DNA from: Hydrogenophilales bacterium
GTDB taxonomy: Bacteria; Pseudomonadota; Gammaproteobacteria; Burkholderiales; Eutrophovitaceae
NCBI GenBank assembly: GCA_902627495.1
Contig: CACOJS010000006.1
Location: 1-64,000, forward strand
Reading direction: 5' to 3'
DNA length: 64,000 bases
Part shown: positions 26,897-36,777 of the stretch, one piece after another
How the letters are laid out: each line of letters begins with the position of its first letter
How positions within the stretch are numbered: the stretch's first letter is position 1
Position numbers and translations under genes: made by a program
The notes under the pieces: generated by a model
Database searches by the model: none
What the model was told of the DNA's origin: nothing
The model's input: only the letters and a program-made list of their open reading frames with translations

Positions 26897-28159
26897 TTAA
26901 CCCCTCTTCATAGATTCGAAGAATTCCCCGTTATTTTTTGTCGCCCTAATTTTATCTAAAAGGAATTCCGTAGCCTCCAACTCATCCATTGGATACAGAA
27001 GTTTTCGTAGAACCCAAATTTTTTGAAGAATTTCCGATTCAATTAGGAGTTCCTCCCTTCGTGTTCCTGACTTATTAACATTTATCGACGGATATGTTCG
27101 CTTTTCAGCCATTCGTCTGTCAAGATGAATTTCCATATTGCCAGTACCTTTAAATTCCTCATAAATAACGTCATCCATTCTGGAGCCGGTGTCAATTAAA
27201 GCTGTGGCGAGTATTGTAAGTGAGCCTCCTTCTTCAATATTCCGTGCGGCACCAAAAAATCTTTTTGGTCTATGCAAGGCGTTTGCATCTACACCGCCCG
27301 TAAGCACTTTACCAGAGGCAGGGACCACTGTGTTATAGGCACGTGCTAATCTGGTAATAGAGTCAAGTAAAATTACAACGTCTTTACGATGTTCAACCAG
27401 GCGCTTGGCTTTTTCTATAACCATTTCTGCAACTTGAACATGGCGGGTAGCTGGTTCATCGAATGTGGAAGACACCACCTCACCTCTGACGGACCTCTGC
27501 ATTTCAGTAACTTCTTCGGGTCTCTCGTCTATCAAGAGAACAATGAGATATGTATCTGGGAAATTGGACGCTATAGCGTTAGCCATATGCTGTAACATAA
27601 CCGTCTTGCCGCTTTTTGGGCTAGCTACCAAGAGACCCCTTTGTCCTTTTCCTACCGGTGCGATTATGTCTATTATCCTACCAGTAAGATTCTCATCTGA
27701 TTTAATATCTCTCTCCATTTTGAGATGTTCCGTGGGAAATAGGGGAGTAAGATTTTCAAAGAGTATTTTGTATTTTTTTGTATTTTCAGGAGTTTCGTTG
27801 TTAACTTTGTCGACTTTCACTAGGGCAAAGTATCTTTCACCTTCTTTTGGTGTTCGGATTTCCCCACCAACAGAGTCCCCTGTATGCAGATTAAATCTCC
27901 TTATTTGAGATGGACTTACATAAATGTCATCTGGACCTGCGAGGTAGGAGGTATCTGGTGATCTAAGGAAGCCAAAGCCATCTGGCAAAACCTCTAGCGT
28001 TCCTTCGCCCCGGATGGTTTCTCCGTTTTTTGCCTCATTTTTGAGTAAAGCGAATATTAAGTCTTGTTTTCTGAGTCTACTGGCATTTTCCAGTTCTTTT
28101 GAGGATGCCATCTCAATAAGTTCGCTAACATGGAGGTTTTTGAGATCCGAAAGGTTCAT
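26897..28159 (-). CDS. rho: Transcription termination factor Rho
   Basis: The 420-residue hexameric RNA helicase matches E. coli Rho (419) in length. It has the N-terminal SAP-like helix bundle ([18 protein letters not shown]), the cold-shock-like RNA-binding domain ([31 protein letters not shown]) and the ATPase core. In the core, the P-loop lies in [11 protein letters not shown], Walker B in [15 protein letters not shown], and the Q/R-loop region around [20 protein letters not shown]. It terminates transcripts at C-rich unstructured RNA. Hairpin terminators are scarce in this window, so Rho may carry much of the termination load. Confidence 0.97.
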   Translation of the reverse strand: MNLSDLKNLHVSELIEMASSKELENASRLRKQDLIFALLKNEAKNGETIRGEGTLEVLPDGFGFLRSPDTSYLAGPDDIYVSPSQIRRFNLHTGDSVGGEIRTPKEGERYFALVKVDKVNNETPENTKKYKILFENLTPLFPTEHLKMERDIKSDENLTGRIIDIIAPVGKGQRGLLVASPKSGKTVMLQHMANAIASNFPDTYLIVLLIDERPEEVTEMQRSVRGEVVSSTFDEPATRHVQVAEMVIEKAKRLVEHRKDVVILLDSITRLARAYNTVVPASGKVLTGGVDANALHRPKRFFGAARNIEEGGSLTILATALIDTGSRMDDVIYEEFKGTGNMEIHLDRRMAEKRTYPSINVNKSGTRREELLIESEILQKIWVLRKLLYPMDELEATEFLLDKIRATKNNGEFFESMKRG

Positions 28160-28295
28160 AAAATTTATCCGTTGTGGGTGATAACTTAAGAGTTTAATTT
28201 ATGGGAGAGTCTTTGCTCTTTCGCTTAATTAGAAGGAAATGATATTAAGTTGGTGAAAACAATTTTTGTTAGTAGGAGTATGACAAACCAAAAAC

Positions 28296-28622
28296 TTAAA
28301 TATTACTATCTATAAATTCAGTGAGATCTGACTTTGACAGAGCACCAACCTTGGTGGCCAGGACATCGCCATCTTTAAAAATCATTAATGTAGGTATCCC
28401 TCTGATCCCAAATTTAGCTGGTGTATCCTGATTTTCATCTATGTTTAGTTTTGCAACTTTGACTTTGCCATGATACTCCTGTGCCACATCCTCTAAAATC
28501 GGAGCGATCATTTTGCAAGGTCCGCACCATTCGGCCCAATAATCAATTAATACCGGGGTCGGCGACTCTAGGACTTCAGTCCCAAAGTTTGCATCTGTCA
28601 CGTGGTGAATTTGATCAACCAT
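28296..28622 (-). CDS. trxA: Thioredoxin 1
   Basis: The 108-residue protein is a classical thioredoxin with the active site [11 protein letters not shown] (Cys at about 33 and 36), the cis-Pro in RGIPTLMIF and the conserved Asp in LIDYWAEW. It reduces cytosolic disulfides and would feed the membrane DsbD-like protein encoded upstream in this window. It stands immediately before rho, the standard trxA-rho order, with a 136-base spacer. A good promoter lies about 80 bases upstream. Confidence 0.97.
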   Translation of the reverse strand: MVDQIHHVTDANFGTEVLESPTPVLIDYWAEWCGPCKMIAPILEDVAQEYHGKVKVAKLNIDENQDTPAKFGIRGIPTLMIFKDGDVLATKVGALSKSDLTEFIDSNI

Positions 28623-28702
28623 TTAATAGATTTTATTTAACCTAATTGAGTTGTTGACTACTTCCATCTTTTTCCAGGAACTGTGTCAAATAGTTAGCTT
28701 AT

Positions 28703-28730
28703 ATTATACGGCATAAACCCATATAGTGAA
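28703..28730 (-). promoter_or_regulatory. Sigma-70-type promoter for trxA
   Basis: Read on the minus strand, TTCACT (28730-28725) is a 4/6 match to the -35 box. After a 16-base spacer comes a perfect TATAAT -10 box (28708-28703). Transcription would begin near 28696, about 75 bases before the trxA ATG. Confidence 0.5.
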
Positions 28731-28777
28731 CATAATTCTATAAAAATCAAGTTGGCTTTGCAATTATCCAATATTTT

Positions 28778-28806
28778 TTTATAAAAAGTTAGATAAATTG
28801 TATATT
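28778..28806 (+). promoter_or_regulatory. Candidate promoter for the fdxA-addB-addA transcript
   Basis: TTTATA (28778-28783) and TATATT (28801-28806) are separated by 17 bases and match the -35 and -10 consensus at 4/6 and 5/6. The region is AT-rich, so such matches are easy to find and the call is weak. Confidence 0.28.
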
Positions 28807-28948
28807 AATCATGTGGATGGGATTTGTTAAACTGGAACTGAGATTGTGGACTTTTTGATACAATCTATTATTTAGAGCAATAGTTGGGTGACTTTCACCA
28901 AATTAGTTGCGGAGATCAATAAGGTTAAAGAAGTGAGGTAGACCTTTA

Positions 28949-29272
28949 ATGACTTATGTTGTTACTGAAAATTGTATCAAGTGTGTTTACACTGATTGTG
29001 TTGATGTTTGTCCTGTTGATTGCTTTAGAGAAGGGCCAAATATGCTGGTCATAGATCCAGAGGAATGTATTGATTGTACCCTTTGTGTTCCTGAGTGTCC
29101 GGCAGATGCTATTTTTCTTGATGAAGATGTTCCTCAAGAGCAGGAGGAGTTCATTGAAATAAATGCAAGGCTGGCAAAGACTTGGGAGCCTATAACGTTA
29201 AAAAAAGACGCCCCCCCTGATGCTGATCAGTGGAAAAATGTTCCCGAAAAACGCAAGTATTTAGAGGAATAA
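28949..29272 (+). CDS. fdxA: Seven-iron ferredoxin
   Basis: The 107-residue protein is a [3Fe-4S][4Fe-4S] ferredoxin of the FdxA type. [20 protein letters not shown] gives the first cysteine group and [17 protein letters not shown] the second. The C-terminal extension ([17 protein letters not shown]) is also as in proteobacterial FdxA. It carries electrons in the cytosol. It precedes addB by 24 bases and probably shares its transcript, which is notable because AddB contains its own iron-sulfur cluster site. Confidence 0.95.
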   Translation: MTYVVTENCIKCVYTDCVDVCPVDCFREGPNMLVIDPEECIDCTLCVPECPADAIFLDEDVPQEQEEFIEINARLAKTWEPITLKKDAPPDADQWKNVPEKRKYLEE

Positions 29273-29296
29273 CGATCTTTAGAAAGGGGTTCGATA

Positions 29297-32068
29297 ATGG
29301 GTGCAAAATCTCTCGCTGACAAGTTAATCCCCCCAACAAAAATTTTAGATATAGTTGTTAAAGATATTATTACCAATGAATCTGCGATTTTTCCTGACCT
29401 CTCTTCTTTGATAGTTCTGGTTCCGAATTCTTATGCATGCGATAGCTTTAATAAGCTTTTGGCGACTAAAACGCGTGGGTCAATTTTAATGCCAAAGGTC
29501 ACAACATTAGAGTTATGGGCGAGCAACTGTGCAATAAAGGCAACCGAAAAACCAGATATGTTTTTTGTTGCAGAGCTTTATTGCTTTCTGAAAAGAAACG
29601 AATTTAAGGCAACACAAAACTTATGGGTTTTAGCAACCGAAATTTTTATCTTATTCAAAGAAATCACTCTCCATTCCACCAAGATCCCTGAGACTGAGGC
29701 TGATTTTAAAAAATGTTTTGAGGAGGCTTACGATTACGTAAATCTACTCCCCCTTGAATTTGAAGCGAATTTTATATCAAAGATGTGGCAAGCTTTTTGG
29801 ACTACAAATCTGAACGCACCAGACGGTTTGGTTGACTCATCAGGAGCCTATGCCCTTCGCTTGAGAGAGCTCGTGGATAGCTCTTCTGGCCCGCTTTACG
29901 TAATCGCACTGGGGCACAGAAGCAAGGTTGAAGATGAATTTTTAGTTGAATATGCTAACAGCTCGCCAGTGTACAAATATGAATACGGAGGGTCTATGCT
30001 CGGAGCGAAACCTCGAGAACAGATCTGTCATTTTTCGTTTTTATCTAGTTTTGGGTCGGAAAGATCAGAAGTTAAAGGTCCTCCTTTTAAGCAGAAAAAC
30101 TGGAAAAAAACTTTTGATCAAAAATCATCGCTATTAAATATTTTGGGGACTATGAATTTGGAAAGTGAAGCAATTGCAGTCAGGGATAAAATTCAAGGTT
30201 GGCTAGCCAGCGGAATATCAAATATAGCAGTAGTAGGGATTGACAATTTGACGGCTAGACGTGTTAGAGCATTACTTGAGAGACAGAATATACTGTTAAA
30301 AGATGAGCTGGGTTGGCTGTTATCAACCACTGCGGCAAGTACAGTAATTTTAAGGTGGGTTGATACCTGCCTGACAAATTTTAATTACAAACCATTGATG
30401 GATCTTGTCAAATCCCCTTTCGTTCAATTTGATGATGTTTCTAAAGACGAGGTGATATGTCAGTTATCGTATTTGTTACGAAAAGAAGGTGTGCCAGCAA
30501 GTAGTGAAGAGTACGTAAGGTTAGCCTATGGGTTGGAAAAAGGTGACGCTGTCATCTCCTTGTTGACAAAGCTGACTGACTTGGCCCAATTTTTTTTAAA
30601 AGAGAAGCATGCCACTTTAAGTGATTGGCTTGACAGACTTAATTTTTGTCTCAACGCATTGGGAGTATCAGCTAGTTTTTCAAAAGACCAAGCGGGCAGT
30701 CAGATTCTTGCCCTTTTGAGTAAACACCAGGTTGGACTTGCTGAAAGTGACGAAAAATTCACGGTCTATGAATGGATCCAATGGCTAAAGCACCAGTTTG
30801 AGACTAATGAGTTCTATGAGTCAGATGTTGCGAGCCCAATAGTATTAACCAAGTTGGAAAATATAAGGCTACGTCGCTTTGATGCAGTTATCTTGGTTGG
30901 ATGTGACTCCCGTCATCTTCCGGGAAAATATGATTCTTTTTCGATTTTGGGAAACTCAGTCAGGAAGGAGCTCGGCTTGCCAGGAGACAAAGATAAGTTA
31001 AGAAGAGTAGGTGAGAACTTACTTTGGCTGTTTAGCCTAGAGGCCCCCATCTTTTGCACTTGGCAAAAGGAACTAGACGGTGCTCCAAACCTTTTGAGTC
31101 CGATGCTACAAATGCTTGACCTCGCGGTTATTGAAAATGGTGAACTAGGAGTTGTCTCGAAGACCTCATTTTTGCATAGTGATAGGTTGGGTACAGCCCA
31201 AAATTGGCAAAAAATTAATATTCAATATCCCCAAGAAAATTCTTCAGCAGTTGGCAGCGTTTCTTTAAACCCAGACGTTGTGCCAACTGATTTGTCAGCG
31301 ACTGGATATAGCAGCTTATTAAATTGTCCTTTCCAATATTTTGCTAGATATGTATTGGGGCTAAGAGCTTTAGAAGACATTGAAAGTGACATAACAAAAA
31401 CTGATTTTGGAATCATGCTTCATGAAGTTTTAAGTAATTTTCATGCGAAGCATCCAGTATTAAGTGAATTACCACCGGATGAGGCAAAGGATTATTTCGC
31501 TATCCTAGTTAAAGATTATTTGAAAAACAGAAATATCGCTTATATAACTCGCTTATCGTGGATTTCTAACATGGAGGCTATTGTAGAGCAATATATAGAT
31601 TGGCAGTTAGAGAGGGAAGAGAGAGGGTGGTTTTATTTTACAGGGGAAGATATAAAAACGAGAGAAATCACATATGGTGGAAAATCAGGGCTTCTTCTTA
31701 GAGGAAAAATTGACCGAGTTGATACGAATTCTAAGGGACAATTTTCCCTTATTGACTACAAGACAACAAGTTCTGTTAATTTAAAACAATATGTTGATGT
31801 TCCTGAGGAAAATATACAGTTGATTTTCTATAGCTCATTATTTTCAGAAAGAATGAGTATGATTTCTTACTTGGGGTTGGAGAAAAAAGGAGTTAAAAGC
31901 TTCTCTATGAGTGATGGTATAGAAGATTTGGAAAAAAAGAATGAGGAAAGATTAAAAGCTATATTTAAGGATATGTCTGATGGGGTGCCTTTGCCTGCAA
32001 ATGGTGTAGAGCCTGTTTGTGGATACTGTGAAATGCGAGGTGTATGTAGAAAAGACTTTTTAAAATAG
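29297..32068 (+). CDS. addB: Double-strand break repair protein AddB
   Basis: The 923-residue protein is the AddB subunit of the AddAB helicase-nuclease, proteobacterial type. The N-terminal two thirds are a degenerate superfamily 1 helicase with no proper Walker A. The C terminus is a PD-(D/E)XK nuclease: the HEVLSNFH helix, GKIDRVD, and LIDYKTTSS with the catalytic Asp and Lys. Cysteines in LNCPFQYFARYV and in CGYCEMRGVC near the end form the four-Cys iron-sulfur staple known for AddB. With AddA it resects DNA ends for RecA-dependent repair. The next gene starts three bases after its stop. Confidence 0.9.
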   Translation: MGAKSLADKLIPPTKILDIVVKDIITNESAIFPDLSSLIVLVPNSYACDSFNKLLATKTRGSILMPKVTTLELWASNCAIKATEKPDMFFVAELYCFLKRNEFKATQNLWVLATEIFILFKEITLHSTKIPETEADFKKCFEEAYDYVNLLPLEFEANFISKMWQAFWTTNLNAPDGLVDSSGAYALRLRELVDSSSGPLYVIALGHRSKVEDEFLVEYANSSPVYKYEYGGSMLGAKPREQICHFSFLSSFGSERSEVKGPPFKQKNWKKTFDQKSSLLNILGTMNLESEAIAVRDKIQGWLASGISNIAVVGIDNLTARRVRALLERQNILLKDELGWLLSTTAASTVILRWVDTCLTNFNYKPLMDLVKSPFVQFDDVSKDEVICQLSYLLRKEGVPASSEEYVRLAYGLEKGDAVISLLTKLTDLAQFFLKEKHATLSDWLDRLNFCLNALGVSASFSKDQAGSQILALLSKHQVGLAESDEKFTVYEWIQWLKHQFETNEFYESDVASPIVLTKLENIRLRRFDAVILVGCDSRHLPGKYDSFSILGNSVRKELGLPGDKDKLRRVGENLLWLFSLEAPIFCTWQKELDGAPNLLSPMLQMLDLAVIENGELGVVSKTSFLHSDRLGTAQNWQKINIQYPQENSSAVGSVSLNPDVVPTDLSATGYSSLLNCPFQYFARYVLGLRALEDIESDITKTDFGIMLHEVLSNFHAKHPVLSELPPDEAKDYFAILVKDYLKNRNIAYITRLSWISNMEAIVEQYIDWQLEREERGWFYFTGEDIKTREITYGGKSGLLLRGKIDRVDTNSKGQFSLIDYKTTSSVNLKQYVDVPEENIQLIFYSSLFSERMSMISYLGLEKKGVKSFSMSDGIEDLEKKNEERLKAIFKDMSDGVPLPANGVEPVCGYCEMRGVCRKDFLK

Positions 32069-32071
32069 ACC

Positions 32072-35000
32072 ATGATCAAAGAGATAGATAATTTAAAACA
32101 AGAAGCACTTGACCCCAATCAATCTATAATAGTTGAGTCCTGTGCGGGTTCGGGAAAAACTTGGTTGCTGGTATCTAGAATAATTCGACTACTACTCGAT
32201 GATGTGCCCCCTGCAGAGATACTGGCGGTAACATTCACGAGGAAAGCGGCACAGCAAATGGAAAAAAATTTATACGATTGGTTACATCAGTTAGCTATTA
32301 GCAAAACTACCGTGGTCCGGGAATTACTTATAGAAAGAGGTATTCCTGTAAGCGAGGTTAATGCACAAATTCCAAAAGCCCAAAATTTGCTGAGGAAGGT
32401 TTTGATCAGCAGACCGGGAGTTACTATTAGTACCTTACACAGTTGGTTTCTAAATATCCTGCGACACGCTCCTTTGACAAATTTTTCGGGGGTATCTAGC
32501 AAATTGACCGAGGAAGAATTCCCCCTGTTCGATGAGGCGTGGGGAGAGTTTTCAAGAAGTCTCGAGAACAATCCACACTCAAAAGAGGCTATGGCATTAG
32601 CAGGCTTGATCAACGAGTATGGATTAGCGAATTCCCGCAACTTGATTGAGAATTTTTTAGCCAAAAGAATAGAATGGTGGACCTATATATGGCGTGAAAA
32701 ATATCCTGTGGAAGTCGCCTTAGAAAAGTCGACAACCAAAAGTCAATTAGAGTTGGAGGAAGATCACATAAGTAATTTGATGAACGATGATGCTTTTCTA
32801 GCCGAAATAAAGAAATATGAGATTTTGTTGTCGTCCATAAACACAGCAACTGCCAGGAAGCACTGCAGTCATATAAGAAGCTCGTTGAAAAGCATTGACA
32901 AAGAAAGTGCTTTTTATAAACTTTTACATTCTGTTTATTTAAAAACCCCACCAAACCAACTGAGGATCTTTGATAGTAACGCTCAAAGAAAACTAGTTGG
33001 TGATGGAAAAATGAATGATTTAAATAAAGCTCAAAAGCACATCGCAAAGAAATTAATTAGGGTAAAAGAAAAAGTACAAGAAAAGAAGTTTTATCGATTA
33101 TGTGAGGCAGTTTTTATTTGTGGAGAAGATGTTCTAGCCTCTTATCAAAGACTAAAAGAACAAAAGAACTTGATAGATTATTCAGATATTGAATGGCGCA
33201 CGCGTAACTTAATTAGTGAGAGTCAGGATGCGGATTATGTCCAATACAAGTTAGATGTCCGCTATAACCATGTTCTAGTGGATGAACTACAAGATACTAA
33301 TCCTACTCAATGGGCTATTATTAAATCTTGGTTAGAATCGTCTAAGTCTGGAGGGAATAAATTAACGTTCTTCGGCGTAGGAGACCAAAAACAATCAATA
33401 TACAGGTTTAGGGGAGCGGAGCCAAAAATATTTGAAGTATGTAAAAAATATTTTACAGAAAACTATCATGCAAAAATTCTTTCAAACGTGGTTGCAAGAA
33501 GGAATGCTCGAAAAATAGTATTGTTGGTAAACAAGGTTTTTGAAAAATCGTGCATAAACTTTAAGAGGCATAAGTCTTTTAGAAAAAGTGTTCAAGGTCA
33601 GGTCGTTGTAATACCTCTTGCTGGTCGTGATTCAGTTAATAATTCGGAAAGCTTTGGTTGGAGAAACCCACTGTCTAGTGGTTTTCTAGAAGATATCAAA
33701 AAAGTCGATCGCTCGGTTGAGGCTGAGGATTTGGCAAAAAAAATTATGTATATAGTCGGTAATTGGCAAGTCACCGAGGAAGAAGGACTTCGGCCAGCCA
33801 GATTTAGTGATATTTTAATTTTAGTGAGAAGTCGAGTTCACTTGGAGGTTTATGAAAAAAATCTAGCTAGCCTTCATATTCCGTTTGTTGGTGCATGGCA
33901 GGGTGGATTATTGAAGGCAAGGGAAGTTCTCGATATGATTTCTTTACTCCGGTTTTTATCGAATCAAACTTCGGATTTGGATTTGGCGGTAGTTTTGAAA
34001 TCCCCAATAGTCATGGCAACTGATGATGATTTGCTTGAAATATCCAAAATAGATGAAGGTGAACATTGGTGGGGTCGTTTGGGAGTTCTAGTTGATAGTG
34101 GCAAAGCTAATCCACAGCTTTGTCGGGCTTATGCATTACTTAATGATTGGATAAGGTTAGTTGATACCCTACCTGTTCATGATCTTTTAGATAAAATTTT
34201 TTATGATTCACAGTTAATTACCAAGTACCAAGATAAAGTGCCTTCTAGCCTTACAAATTCAGTAATATCTAATTTACAAAAATTTCTAGAATTATCTTTG
34301 ATGACAGATTCTGGTCGGTATCCAAGCCTTAACGGCTTTCTTGAAAATCTGTCCCAGCTTGCCCGCATTGAGAAATTCAAGCCGAGAGAGGCACCTAGTT
34401 TGGGGAATCAATCAGGCCTAAATGCCGTTAGAATTTTGACGGTTCACGGTGCGAAGGGTTTGGAAGCCCCTATTGTCTGGTTGATAGATTGCAATACTAG
34501 TGATAAGACCGTTAAGTCACCGTTTTCTACTTTGGTCAAATGGGACGTGGAAAAGGCAAAACCGGAATACTTCTCTGTGTATGCAAGAAAAAATGAATTG
34601 ACAATGGAGCAGTCAAAGATCATCGACCTGGATAATGATGAGGTAAAAAAAGAGAATGAGAGGTTGTTATATGTTGCTTTAACACGAGCTAAGGATACTT
34701 TGGTAGTTAGTGGTTCTGGTGACTTAGAGGATAATTCATGGTATCAACGTATTGCCGATGCTGCCGCTAAATTAAATATCGAAGATTACAAAACCTACTT
34801 TAATAAAACAATACAAATCAACCCAATTGTTAATGGTAGTCTCCCAACAAAAATTGTGATACCTAAGATTAACACTACGGAAATTGGCAAGCGAGTTTTA
34901 TCCAGCAATCACAATGAAAAAGAATTTGGTATTAATCTTCACCAGCTGCTTGAATTGTTGATACCACCTTCTCCTGGGGGAAGTCGAGATCAGATAAGGT

Positions 35001-35374
35001 ACAAACTACATCCTATACCTAGAAAACAGTTTGATGCTATATGGGATGCAGCACAGGGAATTTTGCAAGCAGAAAGTTTACAGGAATATATAAATCCAAT
35101 ATTTTACAAAAGAGCCTGGAACGAAATTTCTTTTTCAGAGCCTGACGGAACTATCAGAAGAATTGATAGGGTAGTGGAATTTGAAGATAGGATATGCGTA
35201 ATAGATTACAAGACTGGTATAGGTGGTGTTGCGAGTTCACAAGATATTAAAATTGAATATCAGAATCAACTAAGATCTTATTGCAGGGCGATAACAGAAA
35301 TTTTTAAAGGGAAGAAAACTTTTGGATTAATAGTTTCTCTGCAAGGTAAGATTGCTCTTGAAATTGAAAATTAA
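32072..35374 (+). CDS. addA: AddA helicase-nuclease, UvrD family
   Basis: The 1100-residue subunit is an active SF1A helicase. Walker A is SCAGSGKTWLL (about residues 25-35), motif Ia AVTFTRKAA, motif II VDELQDTNPTQW, motif III GDQKQSIYRFRGAEP, motif V LTVHGAKGLEAPIVWL and motif VI YVALTRAK. The C-terminal nuclease domain has RRIDRVVEFEDRICVIDYKTG, with the Asp and Lys of the active site. It pairs with AddB directly upstream. AddAB replaces RecBCD in many bacteria; no recBCD genes are seen in this window. Confidence 0.92.
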   Translation: MIKEIDNLKQEALDPNQSIIVESCAGSGKTWLLVSRIIRLLLDDVPPAEILAVTFTRKAAQQMEKNLYDWLHQLAISKTTVVRELLIERGIPVSEVNAQIPKAQNLLRKVLISRPGVTISTLHSWFLNILRHAPLTNFSGVSSKLTEEEFPLFDEAWGEFSRSLENNPHSKEAMALAGLINEYGLANSRNLIENFLAKRIEWWTYIWREKYPVEVALEKSTTKSQLELEEDHISNLMNDDAFLAEIKKYEILLSSINTATARKHCSHIRSSLKSIDKESAFYKLLHSVYLKTPPNQLRIFDSNAQRKLVGDGKMNDLNKAQKHIAKKLIRVKEKVQEKKFYRLCEAVFICGEDVLASYQRLKEQKNLIDYSDIEWRTRNLISESQDADYVQYKLDVRYNHVLVDELQDTNPTQWAIIKSWLESSKSGGNKLTFFGVGDQKQSIYRFRGAEPKIFEVCKKYFTENYHAKILSNVVARRNARKIVLLVNKVFEKSCINFKRHKSFRKSVQGQVVVIPLAGRDSVNNSESFGWRNPLSSGFLEDIKKVDRSVEAEDLAKKIMYIVGNWQVTEEEGLRPARFSDILILVRSRVHLEVYEKNLASLHIPFVGAWQGGLLKAREVLDMISLLRFLSNQTSDLDLAVVLKSPIVMATDDDLLEISKIDEGEHWWGRLGVLVDSGKANPQLCRAYALLNDWIRLVDTLPVHDLLDKIFYDSQLITKYQDKVPSSLTNSVISNLQKFLELSLMTDSGRYPSLNGFLENLSQLARIEKFKPREAPSLGNQSGLNAVRILTVHGAKGLEAPIVWLIDCNTSDKTVKSPFSTLVKWDVEKAKPEYFSVYARKNELTMEQSKIIDLDNDEVKKENERLLYVALTRAKDTLVVSGSGDLEDNSWYQRIADAAAKLNIEDYKTYFNKTIQINPIVNGSLPTKIVIPKINTTEIGKRVLSSNHNEKEFGINLHQLLELLIPPSPGGSRDQIRYKLHPIPRKQFDAIWDAAQGILQAESLQEYINPIFYKRAWNEISFSEPDGTIRRIDRVVEFEDRICVIDYKTGIGGVASSQDIKIEYQNQLRSYCRAITEIFKGKKTFGLIVSLQGKIALEIEN

Positions 35375-35404
35375 TATAAACCGAAACATTGGAAGGAGAA
35401 GAAG

Positions 35405-35758
35405 ATGTTATTTGTAATTTCGGCAACGTCGGGACCCATTGACCCAACAAAGGCAGAACTCCCTTTTATTTTTGCGGCATCTGCATTGCAAGATGAAGAT
35501 AGAGTGATGATAATGTTGTTTCACGATGCAGTGCATATGGCCACCAAAGGAACGGCAGAAAAGATAATTCCTTTTGGTCCACCAAAAAGATTTCAGGAGG
35601 TCATAGACCATCAAAATTCAGAAATATGGGTTTGTAAGCCTTGCGTAGATGTGAGGTGCATTCCCCTTGAGATGCTAGCCCGTGAAATCAAAGTTGGTGG
35701 TATGAATGATTTTCACCTTGCAGCCAAGCAACACGATGCTCGAGTGGTGAACTTTTGA
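35405..35758 (+). CDS. DsrE/DsrF-like family protein
   Basis: The 117-residue protein has the compact alpha/beta pattern of DsrE-like proteins: an N-terminal strand LFVISATSG, then ALQDEDRVMIMLFHDAVHMATKG, and two cysteines in VCKPCVDVRC. The family includes sulfur-relay subunits and many uncharacterised peroxide-related or sulfur-binding proteins. A clear AAGGAGAAG ribosome binding site precedes ATG 35405. It follows addA by 30 bases and may be on the same transcript, but no functional tie to repair is known. Confidence 0.72.
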   Translation: MLFVISATSGPIDPTKAELPFIFAASALQDEDRVMIMLFHDAVHMATKGTAEKIIPFGPPKRFQEVIDHQNSEIWVCKPCVDVRCIPLEMLAREIKVGGMNDFHLAAKQHDARVVNF

Positions 35759-35769
35759 TGGTGATTAAT

Positions 35770-36741
35770 TTAATGATATTGTGGTTTTTTCAGAAAATCA
35801 TTTCGATCAGCCGACTTCAGCATGATTTCCATCATTTTGTCATTTCTTAGAATTTTCAAAGGAATATTTGAGCCAGCCGGCCCAACGTTCCAGACTTTTT
35901 TAAGAAAATCAGCAAGAGATGTTATTTCAGTTCCGTTCACCTCTAATATGACATCTTTGGCTTGAATGTTGGCTTCTCTTGCAGGCCCCTTACTCGCGAG
36001 ACCAACCACTACTGTTTGGCCGTTGTTATCGGTCGTGTACATTCCTAGCCAGGGTCTGGCAACGGCTCTTGGTGGAACGCCATTTTGAATATTTTTTAAG
36101 ATAGGGTGGATTAGGTCTATAGGGATTGCCATATTAGCTTGGACAGCACCCTCAGCTGTTATTTCCTCCGTTAGTAGAGATCCAATCGCTACTAGTTCCC
36201 CTTTTGTATTCAATATTCCCGCACCACCCCATTGGGGATGAACAGGCGAGGTAAATATTGCCTCTTCTAGATAGTATTCCCAATATCCCGCAAAAGAATG
36301 CTTTGAAAGAAGGTTGGCTTGTAGAGATCGAGCCCGTCCCCCATGCCCTGCTATTATTAGTTTTTCACCGACATTAAGTTCATCAGCTGAACCTAGGGTT
36401 ATCGGCTCCACATCTAGTTTATCAAGAGCCTGGACAATCCCAAAGCCAGATACCTGATCATAAGCTAAACCGGTGGCAGGGATGCTTTTACCGTGGTTAG
36501 TTGTGAGCCAGATAGATTCCGCCTCGGTGATTAGATATCCTATGGTGAGAACTAATCCGCTTTTGCCTATTAAAACCCCATTACCTTGCCTAGAGGTTCC
36601 TAATGTATCAGCAGTGAAGCCGTCATCCGGTATTTCTGCCTTGAGAGATACCACTGCATTGAGTCGGTTATCTAATTCAAATTTTAGCTCCCCTTGATCT
36701 GGCTGAAGGTTCTCTGGAAATTGCCATTCTTCTTGGTTCAT
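35770..36741 (-). CDS. HtrA-like trypsin/PDZ protein lacking the catalytic triad
   Basis: The 323-residue protein follows the S1C (HtrA) plan: a trypsin-like domain (about 25-215), then one PDZ domain (about 225-310, around GPAREANIQAKDVILEVNG). The catalytic residues are not conserved. The usual TNNHV reads TIGYL (66-70), the DLA motif reads GFG (99-101), and the GNSGG motif reads PQWGG (169-173), so Ser is replaced by Trp171. There is no signal peptide, so it should be cytosolic. It is probably a binding or scaffolding pseudo-protease. Similar TIGYL-type proteins are annotated as S1C proteases in other proteobacteria. Confidence 0.8.
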   Translation of the reverse strand: MNQEEWQFPENLQPDQGELKFELDNRLNAVVSLKAEIPDDGFTADTLGTSRQGNGVLIGKSGLVLTIGYLITEAESIWLTTNHGKSIPATGLAYDQVSGFGIVQALDKLDVEPITLGSADELNVGEKLIIAGHGGRARSLQANLLSKHSFAGYWEYYLEEAIFTSPVHPQWGGAGILNTKGELVAIGSLLTEEITAEGAVQANMAIPIDLIHPILKNIQNGVPPRAVARPWLGMYTTDNNGQTVVVGLASKGPAREANIQAKDVILEVNGTEITSLADFLKKVWNVGPAGSNIPLKILRNDKMMEIMLKSADRNDFLKKPQYH

Positions 36742-36777
36742 AAAGTTATATCTTGCTGGTTTAAGGGTCGAAAGCTT

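Larger units (their letters stand above)
28623..28948. other. Divergent intergenic region between trxA and fdxA
   Basis: This AT-rich gap of 326 bases holds the promoters of two divergent transcripts. Apart from the two promoter candidates listed separately, I see no open reading frame, RNA gene or strong hairpin in it. Confidence 0.6.

Noticed and set aside
27465-27908. 147-codon plus-strand frame inside rho
   Set aside because: Antisense shadow of the highly conserved Rho core.
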